From NCBI GenBank assembly GCA_910585545.1, contig CAJUFN010000003.1, positions 132,462 through 196,461 on the forward strand: a stretch of DNA of 64,000 nucleotides. The letters run 5' to 3'. Shown piece after piece: positions 52,279 through 60,663 of the stretch. The notes beneath the pieces are model-generated. The model saw nothing but the letters and a program-made list of their open reading frames with translations, was not told the DNA's origin and made no database searches. Every line of letters starts with the position of its first letter. Positions within the stretch are counted from its first letter, which is position 1. The position numbers and the translations under genes are program-made. This DNA is from an uncultured Lachnospiraceae bacterium. GTDB lineage: Bacteria; Bacillota; Clostridia; Lachnospirales; Lachnospiraceae.

Positions 52279-52854
52279 CTATTTAACCCCTTTTTCAATC
52301 AGCATTTTCTCCTGATTCAATTCATATGTTCGTCCACATTTTTCACATATAAAAGTTTCCCCAAGAATTTCTCCGCATTCACAAACCCAGGCAATCTGCC
52401 TGGCCGGCACTCCGGCTACAAGTGCATAGTCCGGAACATCCTTTGTCACGACTGCCCCTGCCGCAACCATAGCCCATCTTCCAATGGTGTGTCCGCACAC
52501 AATCGTTGCATTGGCTCCTACCGTTGCTCCCTCTTTAAGCAATGTTTTTTTATACCCAATTCTTCCTTTTGGATACTTTGCTCTTGGTGTTAAATCATTT
52601 GTAAAAACCATGGAAGGTCCGCAAAATACATAATCTTGTAACTCTACTCCTTCATAGACAGCTACATTATTTTGTACTTTCACACCATTACCGATCTTAA
52701 CATTATTTGCGACATTTACATTTTGTCCAAAGCTGCAATTCTCTCCAATGACTGCTCCACTCTGTATATGTGAAAAATGCCAAATCTTAGTTCCCCGTCC
52801 AATCTTTACATTTTCATCAATATAACTACTTTCATGCACGAAGTAATCATTCAT
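52279..52854 (-). CDS. UDP-amino-sugar N-acetyltransferase (WbpD/WlbB-like)
   Basis: A 191-aa left-handed beta-helix acyltransferase. Hexapeptide repeats run through residues ~15-135 (IGRGTKIWHF, AVIGENCSFGQNVNVANN, VVTKDVPDYALVAGVPARQIAWV). A C-terminal zinc ribbon with two Cys pairs (CECGEILGETFICEKCG) is typical of WlbB/WbpD. It acetylates the 3-amino group made by the aminotransferase at 49718. Confidence 0.92.
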   Translation of the reverse strand: MNDYFVHESSYIDENVKIGRGTKIWHFSHIQSGAVIGENCSFGQNVNVANNVKIGNGVKVQNNVAVYEGVELQDYVFCGPSMVFTNDLTPRAKYPKGRIGYKKTLLKEGATVGANATIVCGHTIGRWAMVAAGAVVTKDVPDYALVAGVPARQIAWVCECGEILGETFICEKCGRTYELNQEKMLIEKGVK

Positions 52855-52855
52855 A

Positions 52856-53929
52856 TTAAAATTCTCCTGTCATATCTGTGCTTGCAAAATCAACTAAAGG
52901 AAGTTTCACTGCCTTGCCTTCTTTTTGGCTCTTATAAATAGCAAGTACAAGCTCCAACGCATTTCTTCCTGCATAAGCGTCCACATATGGAGCACGGTCA
53001 TTCTTGATTGCATCGATCACATCTGCATAAAGACTCGTATGTCCGTTCCCATACACATTACTTGTTTCCTCTTCCAAGCCTTTGTTTGCCTGATCTTTTT
53101 CTGTCTCATCGGCAAAATTCCAGACATCAATATTATTGGTTGATTTTCCGCCTAATTTTACGGTTCCATTCTCTCCGAAAAGATACAATGTCTCTTCCAG
53201 ATTCTGAGGATATACATTGGTAGTGCCTTCAATTGTTGCAACTGCTCCATTTTTAAACTTCACAACTGCCATACCAATATCTTCTGCTTCCAGATAGTGA
53301 TGGAACTGCTGTCTTGTAACACCATATACTTCCTCGACCTCACCGCCCATCATCCAACGCAGCAAATCAATTCCATGGATACACTGATTCATCAGTGCGC
53401 CTCCATCCTGTGCCCAGGTTCCTCTCCACGGAGCCTGTGTATAATATCCCTCATTACGATTCCAACGAACATGGATAGAACCATGGGAAAGCTTTCCAAA
53501 TCGTCCGCTTTCCACTGCTTTGCGCATTTCCTGTACCGCAATGTTAAAACGATTTTGGTGACATGCTGATACTTTTACACCTTTTTCTTCTGAAAGTCTA
53601 ATAATCTTATCCGCATCTTCCATGCTCATCGCCATCGGTTTTTCAATGATTACATTGATACCATGTTCAATGCAATATAATGCAATCTCTGCATGGATTC
53701 CGCTTTCCGTCGCAATTCCTACTAAATCAAGTTCATTTTCTTCCACTAATTTTTTATAGTCTGTATACCGTTTGATGCTTGTATCATTCGCAAGCTCATG
53801 TTTTGCCAAAACCTCTTCCATATGTTCCGGTACAACATCACATACTGCCACAAATTCCAATTTATTATTCACAACTGCTTTTACATGATTTGTGGAAATC
53901 CTTCCACATCCGATTAATGCATATTTCAT
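52856..53929 (-). CDS. Gfo/Idh/MocA oxidoreductase (WbpB/WlbA-like)
   Basis: A 357-aa NAD-dependent sugar dehydrogenase. The Rossmann start is KYALIGCGRISTNHVKAV, then VGIATESGIHAEIALYCIEHGINVIIEKPMAM with the catalytic EKP, and QDGGALMNQCIHGIDLLRWMMGG. In the diacetamido-uronate pathway it oxidises C3 of UDP-GlcNAcA. The ATG at 53929 has AGGAG upstream; a start at 53971 would overlap the next gene. Confidence 0.92.
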   Translation of the reverse strand: MKYALIGCGRISTNHVKAVVNNKLEFVAVCDVVPEHMEEVLAKHELANDTSIKRYTDYKKLVEENELDLVGIATESGIHAEIALYCIEHGINVIIEKPMAMSMEDADKIIRLSEEKGVKVSACHQNRFNIAVQEMRKAVESGRFGKLSHGSIHVRWNRNEGYYTQAPWRGTWAQDGGALMNQCIHGIDLLRWMMGGEVEEVYGVTRQQFHHYLEAEDIGMAVVKFKNGAVATIEGTTNVYPQNLEETLYLFGENGTVKLGGKSTNNIDVWNFADETEKDQANKGLEEETSNVYGNGHTSLYADVIDAIKNDRAPYVDAYAGRNALELVLAIYKSQKEGKAVKLPLVDFASTDMTGEF

Positions 53930-53939
53930 TTTGTTTCTC

Positions 53940-55253
53940 CTATAACACTTCGATGTTGTTTCTATTTTCAATATTCTTCATCACATTCTTGGTATCAAAA
54001 ATTGCCACTGCATTTTTCTGTACCATATCATAATCCACATTGCTGTGTGCAGCTGTAACCATAATAAGGTCATAAGACGCAATGATCTCCGGCGTAATCT
54101 CTTTGATTCCCTGATATCTCTGTCCTTTATATTTATACTCTGCAACCCACGGATCATAATATTCTACATTCGCCTGTTCACGCTGCAATACCTCAATCAC
54201 ACGAAGTGCCGGACTTTCTCTGTAGTCGTCGATATCCTGTTTATATGCAACACCCAGCACCAATACTTTCGCGCCGTTCATCGCTTTTGCCTGACGATTC
54301 AAAATCTTACTTGCGCGTTCCACACAATATTCCGGCATCTGATCATTGATCATCATAGAGCTTTCGATCATAGATGTATGGAAACCATATTCCCTTGCCT
54401 TCCAAGATAAATAATATGGATCAAGCGGAATACAATGTCCTCCAAGTCCCGGTCCCGGATAAAATGCTTGGAAGCCATATGGTTTTGTCTTCGCCGCATC
54501 AATAACTTCCCACATACTGATACCTAATTTATTGCAAAGCATAGTAAGCTCATTTACAAGACCAATATTAATATTTCTGTATGTGTTCTCCAGAATTTTC
54601 TCCATTTCTGCGATTGCAGGTGAAGACACCTCACATACGTCGCCTTCTAATACGGCTCTATACATGGTTGCAATAACTTCTGTAGCATCCTTACCAATCG
54701 CGCCTACTACCTTTGGCGTGTTTTTCGTTTTATAAATCAAGTTACCTGGGTCTACACGTTCTGGTGAAAATCCCAAATAAAAATCTTCCCCACATTTTAA
54801 TCCAGAGCCATTTTCCAGAATTGGTTTAATAAGTTCTTCTGTTGTTCCCGGATAAGTAGTGGATTCCAATACCACCATAGTTCCTTTTGTAAGATATTTT
54901 GCAATTGCTTCTGTAGAAGATTTTACATAACTAATATCCGGCTGCTGATGAGAATCAAGCGGTGTCGGAACACAAATCGCAATAAAATCTACATCCTTTA
55001 CGAAACTAAAATCTGTTGTAGCCGTAAGCATCTTTTTCTCTACAAGCTCTTTCAGGTCACTATCCACAACATCCCCAATATAATTGTGTCCTTCATTTAC
55101 TAATTTTACTTTCTCATCTTGCACATCAAACCCAATTGTTTTAAATCCAGCTTTTGCTTTTTCTACCGCAAGGGGCAAACCTACATACCCTAATCCTACA
55201 ACACCAACTATTATTTCTTTGTTTTCTATTTTTTTCAATAACTGTTCTTTCAT
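53940..55253 (-). CDS. UDP-GlcNAc/ManNAc-type 6-dehydrogenase (WbpA-like)
   Basis: A 437-aa nucleotide-sugar dehydrogenase. Features are the NAD loop GVVGLGYVGLPLAVEKAKAG, VPTPLDSHQQPDISYV, the helix with NTYRNINIGLVNEL, catalytic Cys in GPGLGGHCIPLDPYYLSWKA, and GVAYKQDIDDYRESPAL. The sequence type fits the WbpA group that oxidises N-acetyl-hexosamines, the first step to the diacetamido-uronate. The start at 55253 overlaps the previous gene's stop as ATGA and has AAAGGAG upstream. Confidence 0.92.
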   Translation of the reverse strand: MKEQLLKKIENKEIIVGVVGLGYVGLPLAVEKAKAGFKTIGFDVQDEKVKLVNEGHNYIGDVVDSDLKELVEKKMLTATTDFSFVKDVDFIAICVPTPLDSHQQPDISYVKSSTEAIAKYLTKGTMVVLESTTYPGTTEELIKPILENGSGLKCGEDFYLGFSPERVDPGNLIYKTKNTPKVVGAIGKDATEVIATMYRAVLEGDVCEVSSPAIAEMEKILENTYRNINIGLVNELTMLCNKLGISMWEVIDAAKTKPYGFQAFYPGPGLGGHCIPLDPYYLSWKAREYGFHTSMIESSMMINDQMPEYCVERASKILNRQAKAMNGAKVLVLGVAYKQDIDDYRESPALRVIEVLQREQANVEYYDPWVAEYKYKGQRYQGIKEITPEIIASYDLIMVTAAHSNVDYDMVQKNAVAIFDTKNVMKNIENRNNIEVL

Positions 55254-56383
55254 TTTTTTCTCCTTTTTACACTTTTCATATCTTCTATTACTTGTTTCGC
55301 CCTGGCCTCCCAAGTATGTTCCTTTTGAATAGAAATTATTTTCTCTATTTTCTCTACAATCTCTTGCGGATTTTCATGCAACCATTCCAAACATGTTTGC
55401 AAAGACTGATAATCACTTTCTACACTCCACCCTACACCCTTTTGTTTGACAAAGGCTCCCGGCACAGTCCCTTTTGTAGCAATTACCGGACAGCCATGTG
55501 CTAAATATTCAAATACTTTAATCGACATAGCCATACGAGCATACTCTTCATCTCCAATGAATACAGCACATATATCTGCCCATTCATAATATGGCTTCAA
55601 TTCGCTACCAGTAGCATGAATAATTTTAATTTTATCATTCAAGTACTTGCCATAACGTTCCTTTTCCAGTTCCCACTCATTTTCCCGGCAACAAATAATC
55701 GCGTTTACAAATTCACATTTACTAATTGCTTTTAAATAATCTTCCAGATCATAAATATTACGGATTCCACCAACATAAAACAGATTCAGACATGAAAAGT
55801 TCCTCTTTTCTTTCTTTTTACAACACTCCAAATCTAGTTTATCTCCCCCTGGCATAAGTACATCCTGTTTTTCCAATAGTGCTTTATTATTACCCATCCA
55901 CTTTTTCATGTCATTACTTGGCAAATATAATTTATCTAACAAAAAACGATATTTCTTTAAGTCGTAATAATACAGTGGAATAGAAACGCATCTTTTATAA
56001 AAAGGCACCTCTTTTTTATAAAAATCAAATTTCCATTGGATATCTCGATAAAAGAGTCCTATTGGAATATCCTTCTTTTTACAAAATCTAAAAAATCTAA
56101 AATCTAAAAACGGATATCTCGGAAGATGATTCTTCTCCGTCAGCATCGTCGGCATTGTACTGCTTTCAGAATATATAAAATCATACTCTACTCCATTTTT
56201 TATTTTCTCTTTAATTTCTTTTATTCCATTTTTTCTTTCTTTTCCATATCCCATAATATAATCAACATCGTATCCGTTCGCTCTGAATGCTTCCAACATT
56301 TTCATTGGACGCAAACTCGATCCAGATGCTATTGAGCTGTTAATATAATTTGGAATATGAAAAATACATCTTTTTTGTTTCAT
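55250..56383 (-). CDS. Glycosyltransferase, GT4-like
   Basis: A 377-aa protein. The N-terminal part (ASGSSLRPMKMLEAFRANGYDV) resembles GT-B acceptor domains. The C-terminal half has LNLFYVGGIRNIYDLEDYLKAI, EWADICAVFIGDEEYARMAMSIKVFEYLAHGCPVIATKG with the E-x7-type motif, and a final basic helix. The N-terminal domain is divergent, so the family call rests on the C-terminus. Its stop overlaps the dehydrogenase start. Confidence 0.82.
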   Translation of the reverse strand: MKQKRCIFHIPNYINSSIASGSSLRPMKMLEAFRANGYDVDYIMGYGKERKNGIKEIKEKIKNGVEYDFIYSESSTMPTMLTEKNHLPRYPFLDFRFFRFCKKKDIPIGLFYRDIQWKFDFYKKEVPFYKRCVSIPLYYYDLKKYRFLLDKLYLPSNDMKKWMGNNKALLEKQDVLMPGGDKLDLECCKKKEKRNFSCLNLFYVGGIRNIYDLEDYLKAISKCEFVNAIICCRENEWELEKERYGKYLNDKIKIIHATGSELKPYYEWADICAVFIGDEEYARMAMSIKVFEYLAHGCPVIATKGTVPGAFVKQKGVGWSVESDYQSLQTCLEWLHENPQEIVEKIEKIISIQKEHTWEARAKQVIEDMKSVKRRKK

Positions 56384-56385
56384 AA

Positions 56386-57498
56386 CTACTTCAACTCCAT
56401 CACATCCTTATACAAATTTTCCATAGTATCAATGTTTTTATCGAAATCGAAATATTGTTCCACTCGTTTTCTACCATTATACGCAAATTCTCTTCTCAAT
56501 TCTCCATTTACAACTAAGCGTTCCAATGCATTTGCTATTTCTTTTTCATCGCCTCTCTTTACAATTATGCCCGTTTTTTCATCTTCGACAACTTCTTTAA
56601 AACCATCTACATCCGAAGCAACCACTGGCACTCCCATTGCCATAGCCTCTACTACAGCCACTCCAAAACTCTCACTATCCAACATACTCGTTGCACAAAA
56701 CACATCAAAATCATTTAGTATTTTCGGAACCTTGCTATTTGGTACTTTCCCTTTAAGATGAACAACCCTTTCCAAAGATAGCTCCTTAATTAGATTTTCC
56801 AACTCTGATTTCTGCTCACCATCACCATAAATATCTACTCTTATTTTTTTCACTAAATCTTCTTTCCCGGAATTCTTTAGATTTATGAGCAGTAACTGAA
56901 CTGATTTTATAAATTCAGAAATACCATACTTAGGTTTTAGCATCTTTATATTTCCCAATAAAATTGTTCCGTCTTTCTTTTTTTCAAATTTTGAATTATC
57001 AAACAATTCTAAATCCACTCCAAATGGAGTCACTGCTATATTTAATTTTGAATTATTCATTACTTTTCTCAATTGCTCTGCCATGCAAAAACTTGTAGAA
57101 GCTAATCTTGAAGCATAATTAATATTTTTCTTTAATATTCTATTTTTCACAAAATTTTCATATGGGAAATCATACACATCACTTCCCCAAACAGATAACA
57201 GAATCGGCCCTATTTTGCTCTTTCTCGCTAACGTTCCATATCCACTTGCATAATGAACATTAATCACGTCCGGATTTATCTTCTCTGTTAACGTTCTTAA
57301 TTCTCTTGCATTTAAATAGTATCCTTTTACTCCACTGTGCTTCAATGCATGCAGATGAATTTCATCCGAAATCTGATCTTGTTTTGGTTCATGTCCTCTA
57401 TTAAAAACTAAATAAATTTCATGTCCACGCTTTGTCATGGCATTAACCCATTTAACTGTATGTATACTATTTGCCGCTGAAATAAATAATATTTTCAT
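56386..57498 (-). CDS. Glycosyltransferase, GT4 family
   Basis: A 370-aa GT-B enzyme. The start is KILFISAANSIHTVKWVNAMTKRGHE, the nucleotide-sugar part is ILLGNIKMLKPKYGISEFIKSVQLL, and the E-x7-E motif is DSESFGVAVVEAMAMGVPVVASDVDGFKEVVEDEKTG. The GTxxSVWGSDVYDFPYE segment is typical of this subgroup. The DNA is AT-rich, like the next gene. Confidence 0.92.
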   Translation of the reverse strand: MKILFISAANSIHTVKWVNAMTKRGHEIYLVFNRGHEPKQDQISDEIHLHALKHSGVKGYYLNARELRTLTEKINPDVINVHYASGYGTLARKSKIGPILLSVWGSDVYDFPYENFVKNRILKKNINYASRLASTSFCMAEQLRKVMNNSKLNIAVTPFGVDLELFDNSKFEKKKDGTILLGNIKMLKPKYGISEFIKSVQLLLINLKNSGKEDLVKKIRVDIYGDGEQKSELENLIKELSLERVVHLKGKVPNSKVPKILNDFDVFCATSMLDSESFGVAVVEAMAMGVPVVASDVDGFKEVVEDEKTGIIVKRGDEKEIANALERLVVNGELRREFAYNGRKRVEQYFDFDKNIDTMENLYKDVMELK

Positions 57499-57513
57499 AC
57501 TTTCCCTTTTCCT

Positions 57514-58749
57514 CTAAATACTTTTAAAAATTTTTTCTAAATATTCTGTCAAATATTGATAATCATAATATTTTTTTATATTTTGAGAATTTCTCAATAT
57601 TTTCTCTTTATGTGTTTTTGACATATTTACAAAATGCAAAATCTCATTTGCATATTCTTTCGGTGAAGAAAATTTTTTACTAACTCCCAATTCATTTTCT
57701 ATAATCAAATCATATTTTTGAGGAAAATTACATAATATAGGTTTTTCACTTGCTATATATTCAAATAATTTATTCCAGCTACATCCATATTTAGTTAATC
57801 CTGTATTTTTAACATTAATAATGTTTAAATCTGCTTTACTAAGAATATAAGGAATATATTTTTTTTCTACCTTTCCCTTAAATTCTACACTTAAATGATT
57901 TTCCAAACAATACTTTTCGAGTTCTTGTTTTTCTGTTCCATCTCCAAAGATTAAGAAAATAATGTTATTTTGTCCCTGTTCTTTTAGTATCTTTGCTGCT
58001 TCCACTAAATCTTTTAAATGATTTGCCAAACGTATAGATCCTACATATACAACTTTAAATTTTTCACTTTCCAAATCTGAATCAATTAAAATATTGTTCT
58101 CTTTATTATATTCAAATTCTTCTAAATCTACTCCATTGTTTATGTGCTGAACCTTTTTCAAATCTATCTCTGAAGCAAGTTTTCTATCTTGCAAATATTC
58201 TTTTCCACCTGGCATGGTAAATATCAATTTGTCTGCCTTTTTATAAATCCACTTTTCCAACTGATACAGCATTTGTATAATTGGATTTTTTCTAGACATT
58301 CCATTATATTCCACAATTGATTCTGGCCACAAATCTCTAATTTCTACAACTACCGGTATCTTGTATTTTCTTCCAAAGACCAATGCAAAAAAAGCTACAA
58401 ACAAATCGGGAGAAGATGTATAAATCACATCCGGCCTTTCTTTTTTATAAAAACACTTCATAGTTTTCCGCATTTTAAATGGTAAATCAATCATATTTAG
58501 AATTCTCTGAAGTCCATTTCCACGATAATCTCGGCTTCTTACAAACGTATACTCAATCCCATCTACATACTCTTCTTTATAAAGAGTTTTACCCTGTATC
58601 ATATTGATATCCGTATTATGGATTTTACTGGAAGTAAATATTTTTACACTATGACCTTTTTTCTGAAGATATTTTGAAAAATAATAATGTCTTACTAATC
58701 CGCCCATACTCGGCGGGATTGCATAATGGTTCACAATCCAAACGTTCAT
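57514..58749 (-). CDS. Glycosyltransferase, GT4 family (WbuB-like)
   Basis: A 411-aa GT-B enzyme similar in layout to WbuB/FnlD-type transferases: WIVNHYAIPPSMGGLVRHYYFSKYLQKKGH, VIYTSSPDLFVAFFALVFG, DLWPESIVEYNGM, and a C-terminal VVYVGSIRLANHLKDLVEAAKIL. The coding sequence is the most AT-rich of the locus, suggesting separate acquisition. It follows the phosphoglycosyl transferase by 15 bp, so it may add the second sugar. AAGGAG lies 7 bp before the ATG. Confidence 0.9.
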   Translation of the reverse strand: MNVWIVNHYAIPPSMGGLVRHYYFSKYLQKKGHSVKIFTSSKIHNTDINMIQGKTLYKEEYVDGIEYTFVRSRDYRGNGLQRILNMIDLPFKMRKTMKCFYKKERPDVIYTSSPDLFVAFFALVFGRKYKIPVVVEIRDLWPESIVEYNGMSRKNPIIQMLYQLEKWIYKKADKLIFTMPGGKEYLQDRKLASEIDLKKVQHINNGVDLEEFEYNKENNILIDSDLESEKFKVVYVGSIRLANHLKDLVEAAKILKEQGQNNIIFLIFGDGTEKQELEKYCLENHLSVEFKGKVEKKYIPYILSKADLNIINVKNTGLTKYGCSWNKLFEYIASEKPILCNFPQKYDLIIENELGVSKKFSSPKEYANEILHFVNMSKTHKEKILRNSQNIKKYYDYQYLTEYLEKIFKSI

Positions 58750-58764
58750 ATGCAGTCTCCTTCA

Positions 58765-59445
58765 CTATTTGATAACAGCCGCTACCGTGGCAAACATTGT
58801 CTTTATATCACCCCAGAAGCTAAATTGCTCGATCGCTTTCAAATTATATTTCATTTTTTCCGGAAGAACCTGCTCTATATACACTTCATCCGCATTTTCA
58901 GCCGATTCAAGCAGGCGATCTTCATCTTTATATTCGATGCTTGCACGAGACGTAACACCTGCCGGCAAAAGTAACGTTGCTCTCATCTCATTTGTATAAT
59001 GTGCCACATACTTTTCTACTTCCGGTCTTGTCCCTACAAATGTCATATCTCCGATCAAAATATTAAACAACTGCGGTAATTCATCAAGACGGCATCCGCG
59101 AAGTATCTTTCCCATTCTGGTAATTCTGGCATCTCCTTTGGTGGTTACCTGTGTCCCAATCTTATCGGCATTATTTACCATAGTCCGAAATTTAAAAATA
59201 CGAAACCGCTTCCCGTATGTCGTAATCCTTACTTGTCTGAACATGACCGGTCCTTTGGAATCCACCTTAATTAAAATGCTTAAAACAAGCAAAACAGGCG
59301 ATAGAATTACTACAAGAATTCCTGCTGTAACAACATCAAAAACTCTCTTAGCAAACAAACCGCCTTTATGCTTTTGTAATATTTCATAATATTTTCTTAC
59401 TTCATCAACCCTCAAGTCTCCCGGAAGGTTTTCCCACTTTTTCAT
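58765..59445 (-). CDS. Initiating sugar-1-phosphate transferase (PglC/WcaJ family)
   Basis: A phosphoglycosyl transferase that starts the glycan on undecaprenyl phosphate. It has 226 aa. One membrane-associated helix (residues ~38-60) precedes the catalytic core VMFRQVRITTYGKRFRIFKFRTM, then RITRMGKILRGCRLDELPQLFNIL and VGTRPEVEKYV. The protein is a single-domain monotopic type like PglC. It lies directly after the 4,6-dehydratase and aminotransferase genes, so its donor is probably a UDP-4-amino-4,6-dideoxy sugar. Confidence 0.92.
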   Translation of the reverse strand: MKKWENLPGDLRVDEVRKYYEILQKHKGGLFAKRVFDVVTAGILVVILSPVLLVLSILIKVDSKGPVMFRQVRITTYGKRFRIFKFRTMVNNADKIGTQVTTKGDARITRMGKILRGCRLDELPQLFNILIGDMTFVGTRPEVEKYVAHYTNEMRATLLLPAGVTSRASIEYKDEDRLLESAENADEVYIEQVLPEKMKYNLKAIEQFSFWGDIKTMFATVAAVIK

Positions 59446-59458
59446 ACTATATTAATCC

Positions 59459-60661
59459 CTATTCCAAACACTCTTTAAAATTTTCAATAATATAATCCAC
59501 TTGCTCATCTGTCAGTTTTGCGTGAAGCGGCAATGTAATCTCATTCTCAAATAATGCATATGCATTCGGATAATCCTTAATATCAAATCCAAGATTCTTA
59601 TATGCAGTAAACATAGGCAACGGTTTATAATGCACATTCGTTGCGATTCCTTTTTCTGCCATTTTCATAATAATCTCGTTACATTTCTCCCGGGTCTTGC
59701 CAACTACCCTTACAATATACAGATGACCGCTGGATTCTATGCTTTCATTATAATGCTCCATTATCTTAACCGGGGCATCTTCAAGCCCTTTATTATACTT
59801 TTCAATAATCTCTTTTCTTCTTTTTAAAATATCCGGATATCTTTTTAACTGTGCTAGTCCAAGAGATGCCATAATATCGGTCATATTATATTTATAATAT
59901 GGTGCAATGATATCGTATTCCCAAGAACCAAGTTTTGTTTTCGTCAAAGCGTCTTTAGACTGTCCATGCAAAGATAAGAGCATGAAATTCTTGTATAATT
60001 TCTCATCATCTACTCCTTCAATCGCTTTCCATACTAGTGCACCACCTTCTGCAGTCGTAAGATTCTTCACTGCATGGAAAGAAAACGTTGTAAAATCTGC
60101 AATCTCTCCACAACGCTTTCCATCGCGCACAGCCCCAAATGAGTGCGCGCCATCCGCAAGTACGGCAATCCTTCCTAACTTTTCCTGTATCTCATTGGAT
60201 GGCCGGAATAGATTCTTCTTTCGTTCTGCAATCTCATATAGCTTCCCATAATCACAGATAACACCACCAAGATCTACCGCAATAATTGCTTTTGTCTTCT
60301 CGTTGATCTTCTTTTCCAACTCTTCATAATCCATCTCATAGATATCTTTTTGCGTATCCACCAATACAAGCTTGGCTCCCACGTGACAAACTACACTTGC
60401 TGATGCTGTATACGTGTACGCAGTTGTAATAACCTCATCGCCAGGCCCGATTCCCAGCGTCCTAAGCGCTAGTTCCTCACAAGCCGTTGCCGAATTAAGG
60501 CAAACTGCTTTACTCGTATGACAATATTCTGCCACCTGCTTTTCAAATAATTTTGTCTTCGGTCCTGTTGTAATCCATCCACTTCTTAATGTATCTACCA
60601 CTTCTGCAATCTCTGCATCCGTAATATCCGGAGGTGAAAATGGTATATTCATTGTCTTCAT
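59459..60661 (-). CDS. DegT/DnrJ/EryC1 aminotransferase (PglE-like)
   Basis: A 400-aa PLP-dependent aminotransferase. Features are IPFSPPDITDAEIAEVVDTLRSGWITTGP, the phosphate-binding LNSATACEELALRTLGIGPGDEVIT, LADGAHSFGA, and the PLP lysine in SFHAVKNLTTAEGG. It follows the 4,6-dehydratase by 2 bp and is likely to aminate its 4-keto product, as PglE does. It is clearly distinct from the WbpE-like enzyme at 49718. Confidence 0.9.
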   Translation of the reverse strand: MKTMNIPFSPPDITDAEIAEVVDTLRSGWITTGPKTKLFEKQVAEYCHTSKAVCLNSATACEELALRTLGIGPGDEVITTAYTYTASASVVCHVGAKLVLVDTQKDIYEMDYEELEKKINEKTKAIIAVDLGGVICDYGKLYEIAERKKNLFRPSNEIQEKLGRIAVLADGAHSFGAVRDGKRCGEIADFTTFSFHAVKNLTTAEGGALVWKAIEGVDDEKLYKNFMLLSLHGQSKDALTKTKLGSWEYDIIAPYYKYNMTDIMASLGLAQLKRYPDILKRRKEIIEKYNKGLEDAPVKIMEHYNESIESSGHLYIVRVVGKTREKCNEIIMKMAEKGIATNVHYKPLPMFTAYKNLGFDIKDYPNAYALFENEITLPLHAKLTDEQVDYIIENFKECLE

Positions 60662-60663
60662 AT

